Shown here one piece after another: positions 17,633 through 28,420 of a stretch of 64,000 nucleotides of DNA. The position numbers and the translations under genes are program-made. Below the pieces are notes generated by a model. It worked only from the letters and a program-made list of their open reading frames with translations. It ran no database searches and was not told the origin of the DNA. The first letter of the stretch is position 1. Every line of letters begins with the position of its first letter. This stretch comes from Helicobacter felistomachi (GTDB taxonomy: Bacteria > Campylobacterota > Campylobacteria > Campylobacterales > Helicobacteraceae), in NCBI RefSeq assembly GCF_030296895.1, contig NZ_AP028022.1, positions 496,001 through 560,000 on the forward strand. Direction: 5' to 3'.

Positions 17633-18541
17633 ATGCGTGTTTTATTCATGGGAACGCCCATATTTGCCCGTGTGGTGTTGCACCAACTCATTTTAGAGGG
17701 CTTTGACATTGTCGGGCTTGTAACACAACCTAGCAAACCCTTTGGGCGGCAACACCAGCTTAAAGACAGCGCCACTAAAACCTTTATTTTGGAAAATTAC
17801 CCAAAGATTCCCATTTTAGAGCCGGCCAAGATCGATGCAGAGACTCTGCAGGCCATCGCCAACTTGCAGCCCGACAAAATCGTGGTGGTGGCCTATGGTA
17901 AGATTTTACCCCAAGCCTTGCTAGATTTAGTTCCGTGTTTGAATTTACACGGCTCGATTCTACCCCAGTTTCGGGGGGCAAGCCCCATGCAAGAAATGAT
18001 TTTGCACGACTTAAAAACCGTGGGCGTGAGCGTGATTTTAATGGATGCACACATGGATACGGGGGACATCTTGGGTGTGGCTTCGTTTGAAAAGGAGAAA
18101 GACGATAACCTGCAAGATTTGGGTGCAAGGTTAGCCTTGCTAGGAGCAGAGCTTATGGCAAAGGTGCTTAAGAACTTTGAAAACATCACCCCCACACCCC
18201 AAGATCATAGCCAAGCCACTTATTGCAAAAAAATCAGCAAAGCCGATGGCCTGGTGGATTTTAGCGATGCCCGCCCAATCTATTTAAAGTACCTTGCCTA
18301 CTACCCATGGCCTGGGGTGTTTATAAAAAGCGGACTCAAACTCTTTGGACTTGAGCTTTTAAGCACTCAAGAAGAACATCCACCAGGGGCGATTTTGACT
18401 TTAGATGGCGAGGGAGTTTTGATCGGATGTGCTAAGGGCGTGCTAAAAATCGCCCAGTTGCAAGCCCCTGGGAAGCAAAAAGTCGGGGCTAGGGCGTATT
18501 TAAGCGGTAAACGCCTAAAAGTCGGGGACATTTTAGCCTAG
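17633..18541 (+). CDS. fmt: Methionyl-tRNA formyltransferase
   Basis: Fmt formylates initiator Met-tRNA using 10-formyl-tetrahydrofolate. The 302-residue protein starts MRVLFMGTPIFA and has the N-terminal formyltransferase domain with the catalytic Asn/His/Asp set: LNLHGSILPQFRGASP (about residues 102-117) and DTGDI (about 141). The C-terminal OB-like domain, which binds the tRNA, is present from about 200. The stop overlaps the birA start by one base. Order fmt-birA as in H. pylori HP1141-HP1140. Confidence 0.95.
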   Translation: MRVLFMGTPIFARVVLHQLILEGFDIVGLVTQPSKPFGRQHQLKDSATKTFILENYPKIPILEPAKIDAETLQAIANLQPDKIVVVAYGKILPQALLDLVPCLNLHGSILPQFRGASPMQEMILHDLKTVGVSVILMDAHMDTGDILGVASFEKEKDDNLQDLGARLALLGAELMAKVLKNFENITPTPQDHSQATYCKKISKADGLVDFSDARPIYLKYLAYYPWPGVFIKSGLKLFGLELLSTQEEHPPGAILTLDGEGVLIGCAKGVLKIAQLQAPGKQKVGARAYLSGKRLKVGDILA

Positions 18542-19161
18542 TGCAAGTGTTAGAGTTTGAGAGCTTACCATCCACGCAAATTTATTTAGTCGAACAGGTC
18601 AAAAGCGGGTATTTAAAACCCCCCATTTGTGTGTGGGCCAAAAAACAAAGTGCGGGCATAGGCAGCCGTGGACAGGTTTGGGAGAGTGTAGATGAGGCTC
18701 TAACTTTCTCTTTTGCTTGCATGGTAGACACCAACATCCCTAAACAAAGCTTGAGTTTGTATTTTGGTTACCTTTTTAAGCAAACCCTACACACGCTGGG
18801 GCATACAGAAGTGTGGCTGAAGTGGCCCAATGACTTGTATGTGGGGCAGGCCAAAGTAGGCGGGGTGATGAGCCAAATTCATAAAGACATGGTCATTTGT
18901 GGGATTGGACTAAACATTTGCGCCAGCCAACACGCCGCTTTATCGGTGTGCGCTAAAGAGGTGTTGCAAGCGTTTTTAGAGCGCATCGAAACTGCTCCAA
19001 AGTGGGCAGATATTTTTAAGGCTTACAAAAAGGACTTTAAGCACACGCACTCCAGGCAGTTTTTTAAGCACGAAAGTGGGCTAATCCCTCTATCTCAAGC
19101 CACCATGCGCCCCGATGGCGGGTTAGAGATTGCCGGGCAAGTCTATTACTCCCGGCGCTAA
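18541..19161 (+). CDS. birA: Biotin--protein ligase (catalytic domain only)
   Basis: BirA activates biotin with ATP and attaches it to the carboxyl carrier protein of acetyl-CoA carboxylase. The 206-residue form lacks the N-terminal DNA-binding domain of E. coli BirA, so it is not expected to be a repressor. Seen: the biotin-binding loop region AGIGSRGQVW (canonical GRGRxGR, here more divergent), the WPND motif with VGGVMSQ, and GIGLNI. GTG is the start codon, overlapping the fmt stop (TAGTG). In H. pylori parA and parB follow; here only 60 bases separate birA from the ATP synthase operon. Confidence 0.88.
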   Translation: MQVLEFESLPSTQIYLVEQVKSGYLKPPICVWAKKQSAGIGSRGQVWESVDEALTFSFACMVDTNIPKQSLSLYFGYLFKQTLHTLGHTEVWLKWPNDLYVGQAKVGGVMSQIHKDMVICGIGLNICASQHAALSVCAKEVLQAFLERIETAPKWADIFKAYKKDFKHTHSRQFFKHESGLIPLSQATMRPDGGLEIAGQVYYSRR

Positions 19162-19182
19162 AGCCACTAACAAGCTTAAGCG

Positions 19183-19191
19183 TGCTAGAAT
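19183..19191 (+). promoter_or_regulatory. Extended -10 promoter for the ATP synthase operon
   Basis: TGCTAGAAT is an extended -10 (TGn plus TAGAAT, 19186-19191) about 31 bases ahead of the first ATP synthase gene, which has AAAGGA as its ribosome site. It is the only promoter-like signal in the 60-base birA-atp gap. Confidence 0.55.
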
Positions 19192-19221
19192 AAGAGTTTT
19201 TATCGGTAAAGGATTTGGCGC

Positions 19222-19647
19222 ATGAGCATTTCAATCAATGTCTACTTAATGGCGGTGGTTTTCGTCACCTTTTTGGCTCTGTTGGTGTCGCTTAATAGCG
19301 GGGTGTATAAGCCTTTGCTCGCCAACATGGACGCGCGGGAGGACTCCATGCTTAAAGATAGGCGCAACATTGAGCAACTACATGAGGAAGTGCAAGGCTA
19401 CCAGCAAGAGGCCCAAAACGTCTTAAGAGATGCCCGCACACAAGCGGATAAAATCTTGCAGGATGCGCTTTACAACGCAAGGGCAAATTACGAATCGGTC
19501 GTGGCACAAAAGGAAGAGGAATTAGAAAAACAAGCCGAGCAAGCCAGCCTAGAGTTAAAGGAAAGTAAAAGTAATTTGAAATTACAATTAGCCCGTGATT
19601 TGCCCGCTTTAGAGGCTTTGTTAAAACTTAAAATATCTCAAATTTAA
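19222..19647 (+). CDS. atpX: ATP synthase Fo subunit b'
   Basis: A 141-residue protein with one N-terminal membrane segment (about residues 5-25) followed by a long polar, heptad-rich helix (about 40-135). Subunit b' pairs with b as the peripheral stalk that holds alpha3beta3 still while the c-ring turns. Two b-type genes in a row (b' then b) are normal for Helicobacter, as HP1137-HP1136. It is the first gene of the operon, two bases ahead of atpF. Confidence 0.9.
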   Translation: MSISINVYLMAVVFVTFLALLVSLNSGVYKPLLANMDAREDSMLKDRRNIEQLHEEVQGYQQEAQNVLRDARTQADKILQDALYNARANYESVVAQKEEELEKQAEQASLELKESKSNLKLQLARDLPALEALLKLKISQI

Positions 19648-19649
19648 GG

Positions 19650-20171
19650 TTGACTTTGTTACAGCGCGTTTTTCTTGGGGTTTTGGTTTTTGGAGGTGTC
19701 GCCAGTGCTACGCCTTTGGGGCATACAGACATTGTGATGCGGATCCTCAATTTCCTTTTGTTTATGGGGATTTTGTGGTATCTCACGGGCAATGCTTTTA
19801 AGAACATTTTAGCCACAAGGCGCTCAAAAATCGCCCAAAGTCTAGAACAGCTCCAAGAGGAACGCCAAGCCGCCAAAGAGCAGAAGGAACAGGCACTAAA
19901 AGCCCTAGAGGAAGCCAAGCAACAAGCCACTCAAATTATCTCCAACGCCAAGCAAGAGGCGTATTTACTCGCCCAAAAATACGACCAGCAATCCAAAACC
20001 ACCATCGAGAAGTTGATCAGAAACCACCAGCTAAATCAAGAGAAAGAGGGCGATCGTATGCAACAAGAGGCCATTGCCGAAGTGCTTAGCGAACTCTTTG
20101 AAGGGGCTAAGGCCGAGCTTGCCACCCCCACTTACATGCACCTAATCCACAACAAAGTTGCTCCATGTTAG
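19650..20171 (+). CDS. atpF: ATP synthase Fo subunit b
   Basis: A 173-residue stalk subunit with a hydrophobic, signal-like N-terminus (about residues 1-20), a membrane segment (about 29-45, ILNFLLFMGILWYLTGN) and a long charged coiled-coil (about 55-140). The start is a TTG, either 19650 or 19656; AAGG at 19645-19648 fits the second better. No ATG gives the full conserved N-terminus. It overlaps atpH by 7 bases. Confidence 0.9.
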   Translation: MTLLQRVFLGVLVFGGVASATPLGHTDIVMRILNFLLFMGILWYLTGNAFKNILATRRSKIAQSLEQLQEERQAAKEQKEQALKALEEAKQQATQIISNAKQEAYLLAQKYDQQSKTTIEKLIRNHQLNQEKEGDRMQQEAIAEVLSELFEGAKAELATPTYMHLIHNKVAPC

Positions 20172-20695
20172 AGTTGATCGCTGCCAAATACACCCAAGCC
20201 CTACGCCAAGCCCTAAGCCCCCAAGAGTTGAGCCGAGCCATGGAGACACTAGAAGCCTTATGCGCTCTGTATAGCCACCCCGACTTTTTGGCGGTGATCC
20301 ACTCCCCCCACTACCCCGACAGTCTAAAGCAAGAAATTTTGGAGTGCTTTTTGGAGGACAAGGGGGGCAAATTACATAATTTGTTGCGCTTACTCGTTTT
20401 ACATAAACGACTAGAATTGTTGCCCCTCATTTACAACACGCTAAAAGCCCAAGCCCAAAGAGAGGAAAACATTTACCAAGGTTATCTTTACAGCAACCAA
20501 GAGCTGTCTTTAGAACAGGTACAACAACTCGCCGGGCAAGTGTCCGCCCGTTTTAACATCACACTTAAGTTGAAAGCCTTGCGCCAAGCCAAAGAGGGCG
20601 TGCGTTTGGTGATCCCCGATTTAGAAGTGGAGATCGCCTTTTACAAAGAGAATTACTTTAACCAGCTCAGACAGCACATCATGCAAGCGGTGTAA
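20165..20695 (+). CDS. atpH: ATP synthase F1 subunit delta
   Basis: The 176-residue delta subunit joins the b/b' stalk to the top of the alpha3beta3 hexamer (OSCP family). Seen are a helical N-terminal half ([13 protein letters not shown]) and the family's C-terminal region ([23 protein letters not shown]). It overlaps atpF at its start; 17 bases separate it from atpA. Confidence 0.92.
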   Translation: MLELIAAKYTQALRQALSPQELSRAMETLEALCALYSHPDFLAVIHSPHYPDSLKQEILECFLEDKGGKLHNLLRLLVLHKRLELLPLIYNTLKAQAQREENIYQGYLYSNQELSLEQVQQLAGQVSARFNITLKLKALRQAKEGVRLVIPDLEVEIAFYKENYFNQLRQHIMQAV

Positions 20696-20712
20696 ACTAC
20701 AAAGGAGAGAAA

Positions 20713-22224
20713 ATGCTAAAACTCAAAGCCGAAGAAATCAGCGCGATCATTAAAGAGCGGATTGAAAACTTCACCCCAGACATCAACATCACCCAAGTGG
20801 GGCGGGTGATCGCCTACGCCGATGGTGTGGCAAAAGTCTATGGACTCAAAGATGTGATGTCCTATGAGGTCGTGGAATTTGACACGGGCGATCGCGGGCT
20901 TGCCTCCAACCTTGAGGAGGGCTGTATCGGAGTGATCGTGCTAGGCGGAGGCAAAAACATTAAAGAAGGCACTTCGGTTAAACGCACCAAACAACTCATG
21001 AAAGTCCCCGTGGGCGATGCCGTTGTGGGGCGGGTCATCAACACTTTGGGTGAACCCATTGATGGGCGTGGCGCGATCGAGGCGGACACCTTTAGATTCG
21101 TGGAGCAAAAAGCCCCGGGTATTATGGATAGAAAATCCGTGCATGAACCTTTGCAAACGGGCATTAAAGCCATCGATGCGCTCGTGCCCATCGGGCGCGG
21201 GCAAAGGGAGCTCATCATTGGGGACAAACAAACCGGAAAAACGACCGTGGCGATCGACACGATCATCAACCAAAAAGACCAAAATGTGATCTGTATCTAT
21301 GTGGCGATCGGGCAAAAAGAATCCACCGTCGCCCAAGTGGTGCGTAAATTAGAGGAATACGGCGCGATGGAGTACAGTGTGGTGGTCAATGCCCCCGCTT
21401 CCGACTCGCCCGCCATGCAATACCTCGCCCCTTATGCCGGTGTTACCATCGGGGAATATTTTAGAGATCAAGGGCGGCACGCTTTAATCATTTATGACGA
21501 CTTGAGTAAGCACGCTGTGGCTTATCGCGAAATCTCCTTGATTTTACGCCGCCCCCCCGGGCGTGAAGCCTTCCCCGGCGATGTCTTTTATATCCACTCT
21601 AGATTGTTAGAGCGTGCCGCTAAAATGAGCGATGACAAAGGGGCCGGGTCGCTCACAGCACTTCCTATCATTGAAACCCAAGCCGGCGATGTGTCCGCCT
21701 ACATCCCCACCAATGTGATCTCGATCACAGACGGGCAAATCTTCTTAGAAACCGACCTTTTCTACTCCGGTATCCGCCCGGCAATTAATGTCGGCTTGTC
21801 GGTGTCACGTGTGGGTGGGGCGGCACAAATTAAAGGTACGAAGCAAGTCGCGGGCACTTTACGCCTAGACCTCGCGCAATATCGCGAATTGCAAGCCTTC
21901 TCACAATTTGCCAGCGACTTAGATGAGGCCAGCCGTAAGCAACTTGAACGGGGACAGCGCATGGTGGAAGTGTTGAAACAACCCCCCTATTCGCCCCTAC
22001 CCATTGAAAAACAAATTGTGATGATTTATACGGGGGTTAAGGGCTTTTTAGACGACATCCCCGCTAAAAAAGTTGTGGATTTTGAATCTAGCCTTTATCC
22101 TTTCTTGGAGTCTAAATATCCTAATATCCTAGAGGACATCCGCACAAAAAAAGCCCTTGACAAGGATTTAGAATCCATGCTTAAAAGTGCCATTGAAGAA
22201 TTTAAGCTAGGCTTTTCTCTCTAG
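20713..22224 (+). CDS. atpA: ATP synthase F1 subunit alpha
   Basis: The 503-residue regulatory nucleotide-binding subunit. It has the beta-barrel N-domain, Walker A GDKQTGKT (about residues 169-176), Walker B in [12 protein letters not shown], and the alpha-type signature [14 protein letters not shown] with the arginine finger (about 360-373). The ribosome site AAAGGAGAG lies just upstream of the ATG. The frame and length are normal. Confidence 0.97.
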   Translation: MLKLKAEEISAIIKERIENFTPDINITQVGRVIAYADGVAKVYGLKDVMSYEVVEFDTGDRGLASNLEEGCIGVIVLGGGKNIKEGTSVKRTKQLMKVPVGDAVVGRVINTLGEPIDGRGAIEADTFRFVEQKAPGIMDRKSVHEPLQTGIKAIDALVPIGRGQRELIIGDKQTGKTTVAIDTIINQKDQNVICIYVAIGQKESTVAQVVRKLEEYGAMEYSVVVNAPASDSPAMQYLAPYAGVTIGEYFRDQGRHALIIYDDLSKHAVAYREISLILRRPPGREAFPGDVFYIHSRLLERAAKMSDDKGAGSLTALPIIETQAGDVSAYIPTNVISITDGQIFLETDLFYSGIRPAINVGLSVSRVGGAAQIKGTKQVAGTLRLDLAQYRELQAFSQFASDLDEASRKQLERGQRMVEVLKQPPYSPLPIEKQIVMIYTGVKGFLDDIPAKKVVDFESSLYPFLESKYPNILEDIRTKKALDKDLESMLKSAIEEFKLGFSL

Positions 22225-22233
22225 GGGCAGGGC

Positions 22234-23136
22234 ATGGGCGGCAATTTAAAGGACATTAGAAAGAAAATCGCCAGTGTCAAAAACACGCAAAAAACCACCA
22301 GGGCCATGAAGCTCGTCTCCACGTCTAAGCTCAAAAAAACTGAGGAAGTGGCGCGCCGATCGAAGGTTTTTGCGACCAAGCTCAACGAGGTTTTTGCCGA
22401 CATTTGCGCCAAAATCAAAACAAGGGGGCTTAAGAGCATTGAGAGTCAGTATTTCTTAAAGCTCGAACAGCCCGAAGTGCAAAAGATCGACATCATCTTT
22501 GTTACGGCGGACAAGGGGCTTTGTGGGGGCTTTAACGCCGCCACCATTAAAGAAGTGGTGCGTCTCATCAACCGCTACAAAACCAAGAATGTCAAGGTGC
22601 GTTTAAGGGGCGTGGGCAAAAAGGGCATCGCTTTCTTCACCTATAATGGGATTGACCTATTAGACAAGGCGGCGGATTTGAGCTCATCGCCTGATGCCGA
22701 CAGGGCAGCGGCGTTTGTGGATAATGCCGTGCAAGACTACTTAAATGGGCTCACCGATAGCGTCATCATCGTGCATAATGGCTTTAAAAACATGATCTCT
22801 CAAGAGATGAAGGTGCAAACAATCCTGCCTTTAGATTTTAGCGCTCAAATTGAGGAGGCTAAGGTAGAGAGTGAGGGAATTGTGGTCGAACCCGATGATG
22901 AAGAAGGCGTGATTTTAGACTCTTTGGCTAGAAAATTCATACACTTTAACATGTATTACGCCCTGCTCGATTCACTCGCCGCCGAGCACAGCGCGCGCAT
23001 GCAAGCGATGGACACCGCCACGAACAACGCGGCAGATTTGGTGCGCAGTCTCACCATTTCTTACAACAAAGCCCGCCAAGAGGCGATCACCACCGAGCTT
23101 GTGGAGATCAACGCTGGCGTGGAAGCGATCAAATAA
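22234..23136 (+). CDS. atpG: ATP synthase F1 subunit gamma
   Basis: The 300-residue central rotor shaft. The N-terminal helix ([21 protein letters not shown]) and the C-terminal helix ([20 protein letters not shown]), which form the coiled-coil inside alpha3beta3, are both clear, as is [11 protein letters not shown] in the Rossmann-like middle domain. It sits between atpA and atpD with short gaps of about 10 bases each. Confidence 0.96.
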   Translation: MGGNLKDIRKKIASVKNTQKTTRAMKLVSTSKLKKTEEVARRSKVFATKLNEVFADICAKIKTRGLKSIESQYFLKLEQPEVQKIDIIFVTADKGLCGGFNAATIKEVVRLINRYKTKNVKVRLRGVGKKGIAFFTYNGIDLLDKAADLSSSPDADRAAAFVDNAVQDYLNGLTDSVIIVHNGFKNMISQEMKVQTILPLDFSAQIEEAKVESEGIVVEPDDEEGVILDSLARKFIHFNMYYALLDSLAAEHSARMQAMDTATNNAADLVRSLTISYNKARQEAITTELVEINAGVEAIK

Positions 23137-24567
<1,431 letters not shown>

Positions 24568-24576
24568 GGATTGCAA

Positions 24577-24939
24577 ATGGATTTAGCTGTGAGTATTGTT
24601 GTCCCGCAGGGCTTGATCTTTTCGGGACAAGTCGATCGAATCACTTTGCCCGGCATTGAGGGCGAATTTGGGGTGTTAAATGGGCACAGCAATATGGTGT
24701 CCTTGCTCAAAAGCGGGGTGATTGAGATCATAAGAGAGGGGCAAGTGAGCTTGATCGCCATCAGTTGGGGCTATGTGGAGGTGCGTAGCGGTAACGTGGA
24801 TATCCTAGCCGATGGGGCGGTGTTTATTAAGGGCGATGACACCGTGTATGCGGCTAAAAAACTCTTAGAAGATGCCAGCTCGGATCGACTGGCGATCTCT
24901 AGCGTGATTGCGCGCATTGAAACGCATGGCTTGAGGTAG
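24577..24939 (+). CDS. atpC: ATP synthase F1 subunit epsilon
   Basis: A 120-residue subunit with the N-terminal beta-sandwich (LAVSIVVPQGLIF, PGIEGEFGVLNGHSNMVS), which connects gamma to the c-ring and can inhibit ATP hydrolysis. The C-terminal helical part is short. The ATG at 24577 has AAGGA five bases before it and is preferred over a TTG at 24571. It is the last atp gene; tolQ starts three bases after the stop. Confidence 0.92.
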   Translation: MDLAVSIVVPQGLIFSGQVDRITLPGIEGEFGVLNGHSNMVSLLKSGVIEIIREGQVSLIAISWGYVEVRSGNVDILADGAVFIKGDDTVYAAKKLLEDASSDRLAISSVIARIETHGLR

Positions 24940-24941
24940 GC

Positions 24942-25508
24942 GTGGCAGCGATCCAAAACTTCTTGGCCACGAGTGGGGTTGTTCCCTTGTTTGTGCTCGG
25001 CTTGCTCTCTTGCTACTTGATTTTGACCCTTTGGGTGTTTTTCTACAAATATATTTCTATCAAAGGCAATGTCTTAAAGGAACAACAATCTTTAGAAGCG
25101 ATCATGGCCGGTGCGCGCAAGGATTTACGCTTAAAGGGCGCGCCACTAAATGATGCCCCCGATCCGCTCACAAAAGAGTGGCTTGCTATGTGGAAAAGCC
25201 AGCTTTTAAGAGAAAACACCACGGGACTGGTGGTCCTTAGCATCATCGCTTCCACTGCCCCCTTTGTGGGGCTGTTTGGCACGGTGGTGGAAATTCTAGA
25301 AACTTTCGGCCACTTGAGCGGACAGGTGAGTTTTGATGTGATCGCCCCCGTGATCTCTAAGGCTTTGGTCGCCACCGCAGCGGGGATTTTAACGGCGATC
25401 CCGGCTTACTCTTTCTTTTTGATCTTGAAGCGCAAAGTCTACGATTTATCCACTTACGCCCAAATGCAGATCGATTTTCTCATGGCAAAGGCACATGGTG
25501 GATTTTGA
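24942..25508 (+). CDS. tolQ: TolQ/ExbB-type proton channel protein
   Basis: A 188-residue MotA/TolQ/ExbB family protein with three membrane segments (about residues 14-37, 103-125 and 142-165) and the family pattern APFVGLFGTVVEI. With TolR it uses the proton gradient to energise TolA. The GTG start follows GAGG by a few bases. I chose the Tol name rather than Exb because tolB and pal follow; H. pylori annotations call the equivalent gene exbB (HP1130). It overlaps the next gene by 14 bases. Confidence 0.88.
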   Translation: MAAIQNFLATSGVVPLFVLGLLSCYLILTLWVFFYKYISIKGNVLKEQQSLEAIMAGARKDLRLKGAPLNDAPDPLTKEWLAMWKSQLLRENTTGLVVLSIIASTAPFVGLFGTVVEILETFGHLSGQVSFDVIAPVISKALVATAAGILTAIPAYSFFLILKRKVYDLSTYAQMQIDFLMAKAHGGF

Positions 25509-25896
25509 AGTTTGGGACAACGACAAACCTGAGCTCAACATCACGCCTTTAGTCGACATTATGCTGGTGTTGCTCGCCATCTTGATGGTCACCACGCCCA
25601 CAATCACCTATCAAGAAAACATCCAACTCCCGCACGGTTCTAAAAACGCCCGGGCACCCAAAACCCAGTTTTTAGAAGTGCGTATGGACATCACGGGCAA
25701 GATTTATGTCAATGAGCGTACCTACTCCTTTGCCACCTTTGCCGATTCCTTTCAGCTTTTGGCCAAGCAATTTGACAAAAGCATGGCCGTGCATGTGCGT
25801 GCGGATAAACGCCTAACCTACGACAAAATCATTTATCTTCTCAAGAGCATTAGAGAAGCAGGGTTTTACAGGGTTTCTCTAGTCACAAGTGCCTAA
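25495..25896 (+). CDS. tolR: TolR/ExbD-type biopolymer transport protein
   Basis: A 133-residue bitopic protein with one membrane helix (about residues 17-40) containing the conserved aspartate in ITPLVDIMLVLLAI, needed for proton-driven energy coupling. The periplasmic domain (about 45-133) ends with YDKIIYLLKSIREAGF, characteristic of the family. It overlaps tolQ and the following TolA-like gene. Confidence 0.9.
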   Translation: MVDFEVWDNDKPELNITPLVDIMLVLLAILMVTTPTITYQENIQLPHGSKNARAPKTQFLEVRMDITGKIYVNERTYSFATFADSFQLLAKQFDKSMAVHVRADKRLTYDKIIYLLKSIREAGFYRVSLVTSA

Positions 25897-26578
25897 TGCG
25901 GCTGGGTCTTTTTTTAGGTTCGGGTGTGTGCGCCCTTGTGTGTTACAGCTTGCTTTTAAGCCTTGTGCTTTTTAAACCCCAAGCGAGCATCCCCCCCAAA
26001 GCCCTAGCCTTAGAAGTGGATTTGATCAACAGCCTGCCCCCCCCAAGCCCCACTCCAACTGATAGCAGTACCTAGGGGTCAAGGACATGTTTAGCACGAT
26101 CCCCGATAAACAAGCCCCTGAAACCAACCCACAAGAGGCTAAAGACTGGCAAAAAGCCCAAGAGTTGTTGCGCAATATCCAATTTAATAAGCTAGACAAC
26201 AGCACGTTTAAAGACCTACAAGAAAGTCTAGCGCAATTAGAGAACATCAAAGATTTGCAAACCAAAAAAATGGAAGTGCAAGTCCCCAAAGAAGAGCAAA
26301 ACACCTTAAAAGAAGACAAGGCGTGGTTTACTGCCATTTATAAAATTTTATACTCGGAGTGGAAATTAAATTTCGATCAAAAAGCTTTAGTGGGCGCGCT
26401 CATCACCATTTACCCCAGCGGGCAAATGCGCTTTAGCCTTGTGGACTTCTCGCCCTTTAGAGAGTTCAACCAGCAAATTGAAGACTTGCTCTTAAATTTG
26501 CAAAAACAAAAATTCCCCCCCTACCCGCAGGGACGCGCGATCACTTTAAAAGTTAATTTTAAAACAAAGGACAAATGA
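25896..26578 (+). pseudogene. tolA: TolA/TonB-like energy-transducing protein, split by a frameshift
   Basis: The N-terminal part starts at the ATG at 25896, overlapping the tolR stop. It encodes a membrane helix (about residues 3-27), then a proline-rich stretch ending PTPTDSST before a TAG at 26073. The rest lies in another frame to 26578 and encodes a helical linker and a TonB/TolA-type C-terminal domain (YPSGQMRFSLVDFS, about the last 90 residues). Adding one base between 26063 and 26075, for example a third C at 26071-26072, restores a continuous protein of about 227 residues. The frame cannot be rescued further upstream, because the second frame has a TAG at 26063. It spans the periplasm between TolQR and Pal/TolB. 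The symbol is based on position and architecture. Confidence 0.75.
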
Positions 26579-27798
26579 TGCGGATTGTGTGGCTTTTCAT
26601 CGCCGTGAGCTTAGGGTTTTTAAGGGCGGCGGATGCAACCCTAGACATTGTCAAAACCATTGAAAGCTTGCCTAAAGTCCTAGTAACCACGACAGGCACA
26701 GATCCCTATTTGAAAAAAATTGCGGATTTGTTGGTGGCGGATTTTAAAGTGAGCGGGCATTTCAACGCGCTGGGGGCTAATGTCTCCCAAAATCAAGCGC
26801 AGGAGGCGCAGTTGGTGGTGCAGTTACAAGAGAGCCAACCCAATGTCATCAATGCCAAGCTTTACAACACCAGCAGCAAAGAAGTGCAGAACAATAAAGA
26901 TTACCAATTCAACACCAAAGAGTTGTACCCCTTCATCGCCCATAAAATCGCCATTGATGCGAACAACCTAACAAAAGCCGCCCCCATTGATTGGATGGCG
27001 CGCATGGTGGTGTTCTCTAAATTTTTGCGCCCCGGGGTTACGAGCATTGTTGTGGCCGATTACACGCTGACCTACCAGCAAGAGATCATTAAAAACAACC
27101 TCCTCAATGTTTTCCCCAAGTGGGCTAATGCCGAGCAAAGCGCGATTTACTACACCCAGTATTTGCGCCAGCCCACCATCGTTAAATACAATGTCCGCAC
27201 CGGGGCGAGCGAAGTGATCACCCAAAGCGATGGCATGGCAGCCGTGTCTAGTGTGAGCGCAGATGGGCGTAGGTTATTGCTCTCTCTTGCGCCAAATGGG
27301 CAAACCGACATTTACCTTTACGACACCAAGGATAAAGAGCTCAAACAACTCACTTCCTACAGTGGGATCGATGTCTTGGGCAACTTCGTGCAAAATGAAA
27401 AAGCGATGGTCTTTGTGTCGGATCGCTCGGGTTATCCTAACATCTACCTTAAAAAACTGAGCCTAGATGCCCCTGTGGAGCAGGTGGTTTTTTACTCTAA
27501 AAACAACGACTCGGTGGCAGCCTTTGGGGATTACTTGGTCTATGTGAGCCGCGAAGAGAGGGATGCCAACGGGCAAAGCCCTTTTAATTTGCACCTCATT
27601 AGCCTAAAGAGCGATTATGTGCGCCGCTTGACTGCCAGCGGAGTGAATCAAATGCCTAGGTTCTCCAAAGATGGCAAGGCAGTGATGTTTTTAAAAAAGG
27701 CGGCGGCGCAAAACGCGTTGGGCGTGATTTTGCTAGAAACCAACCAAAGCTACTTATTTCCACTTGAAAATCTCAACATCCAGTCCTTTGACTGGTAG
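26575..27798 (+). CDS. tolB: Tol-Pal system beta-propeller protein TolB
   Basis: The 407-residue periplasmic protein has a signal peptide (about residues 1-19, ending LRAADA), an N-terminal alpha/beta domain (about 25-180) and a C-terminal beta-propeller. The propeller repeats contain the usual SxDGRRLLLS, FVSDRSGYPNIYLKKL and FSKDGKAVMFL patterns. TolB binds Pal and helps outer-membrane constriction during division. It overlaps the TolA-like gene by four bases (ATGA). Confidence 0.93.
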   Translation: MMRIVWLFIAVSLGFLRAADATLDIVKTIESLPKVLVTTTGTDPYLKKIADLLVADFKVSGHFNALGANVSQNQAQEAQLVVQLQESQPNVINAKLYNTSSKEVQNNKDYQFNTKELYPFIAHKIAIDANNLTKAAPIDWMARMVVFSKFLRPGVTSIVVADYTLTYQQEIIKNNLLNVFPKWANAEQSAIYYTQYLRQPTIVKYNVRTGASEVITQSDGMAAVSSVSADGRRLLLSLAPNGQTDIYLYDTKDKELKQLTSYSGIDVLGNFVQNEKAMVFVSDRSGYPNIYLKKLSLDAPVEQVVFYSKNNDSVAAFGDYLVYVSREERDANGQSPFNLHLISLKSDYVRRLTASGVNQMPRFSKDGKAVMFLKKAAAQNALGVILLETNQSYLFPLENLNIQSFDW

Positions 27799-27829
27799 TG
27801 TTTTAAGGCTTATTAAAAAGACAGGGGTG

Positions 27830-27835
27830 TATAAT
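27830..27835 (+). promoter_or_regulatory. -10 box ahead of pal
   Basis: A perfect TATAAT lies 37 bases before the pal ATG in the 74-base gap after tolB. Its position suggests pal and the following cpoB-like gene can be transcribed separately from tolB. No clear -35 is visible. Confidence 0.6.
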
Positions 27836-27872
27836 CAAGCTTTGTTTTGTTGATCAAAATTGAAGGAGTGTT

Positions 27873-28420
27873 ATGAAAAAGTGGTTTTTAGCCGGCGCGG
27901 TTGTGGCGTGTGTGTTGATAACAGGGTGTGCAGGTAGCCACGAGGATGAGGCGACTCACCAACCCCCCCTCGGTACCAAGAAGCCGCCCCTGCCCCCAAG
28001 CCTGCCCCCAAACCTGAAGAACACACCGTGCCTAAAGAAGAGGCCCAGGCCAAGCCCGTAGAAAAACCCAAACCCCATGTCGAGAGCGGCACGATTGTCG
28101 GGCAGGTATACTTTGACTTCGACAAATACAATGTGCGTGAGGACATGCAAAGCGCGATCGATGAAGCCGTGAAAAAAATCCAAGAATATGGCATGAAGGT
28201 GCTCTTAGAGGGCAACACCGATGAATTTGGCACAGGCGAATACAACTTTGCGCTAGGCAACAAACGCGGCCTCAGCGTGAAAGATGTGCTCACCGTGAAG
28301 GGCATCAGTGCGGACAACATTAAAGTGGTGAGCTTTGGGGAAACTAAACCCATTTGCCAAGAAAAAACCAAAGAGTGCTACCACAAAAACCGCCGTGTTG
28401 ACATCAAAGTTGTGGACTAA
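27873..28420 (+). pseudogene. pal: Peptidoglycan-associated lipoprotein Pal, frame broken at a C7 run
   Basis: Pal anchors the outer membrane to peptidoglycan. The first frame encodes a lipoprotein signal (FLAGAVVACVLITGC, lipobox ITGC) and then drifts into a proline-rich nonsense tail. The second frame encodes AAPAPKPAPKPEEHTVPKEE and the OmpA-like domain (VYFDFDKYNV, LLEGNTDEFGTGEYN, NRRVDIKVVD), covering the peptidoglycan-binding residues. The frames cross at a run of seven C (27963-27969); eight C would make one 182-residue protein with the H. pylori Omp18 (HP1125) layout. A GTG at 28028 can start only a leaderless, unexported fragment. The break may be an undercall of the run or a slippage site. 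Confidence 0.88.

Noticed and set aside
18655-18680. Inactive BirA because the GRGRxGR loop is changed
   Set aside because: The loop (GIGSRGQ) is divergent, but the WPND and glycine-rich motifs are intact, and such variation is known in short BirA forms.
26087-26578. Separate 163-residue gene starting at the ATG at 26087
   Set aside because: It begins mid-protein without a membrane anchor; the anchor is encoded just upstream in another frame, and the two match a single TolA-like protein.
28000-28020. GCCCCCAAGCCT-type short repeat in pal as a tandem-repeat switch
   Set aside because: Only two imperfect copies encoding APKP; the frame break lies in the C7 run upstream instead.
28028-28420. 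Separate OmpA-domain gene starting at the GTG at 28028
   Set aside because: It would lack a signal and lipobox, which are supplied by the upstream frame; Pal is the simpler reading.
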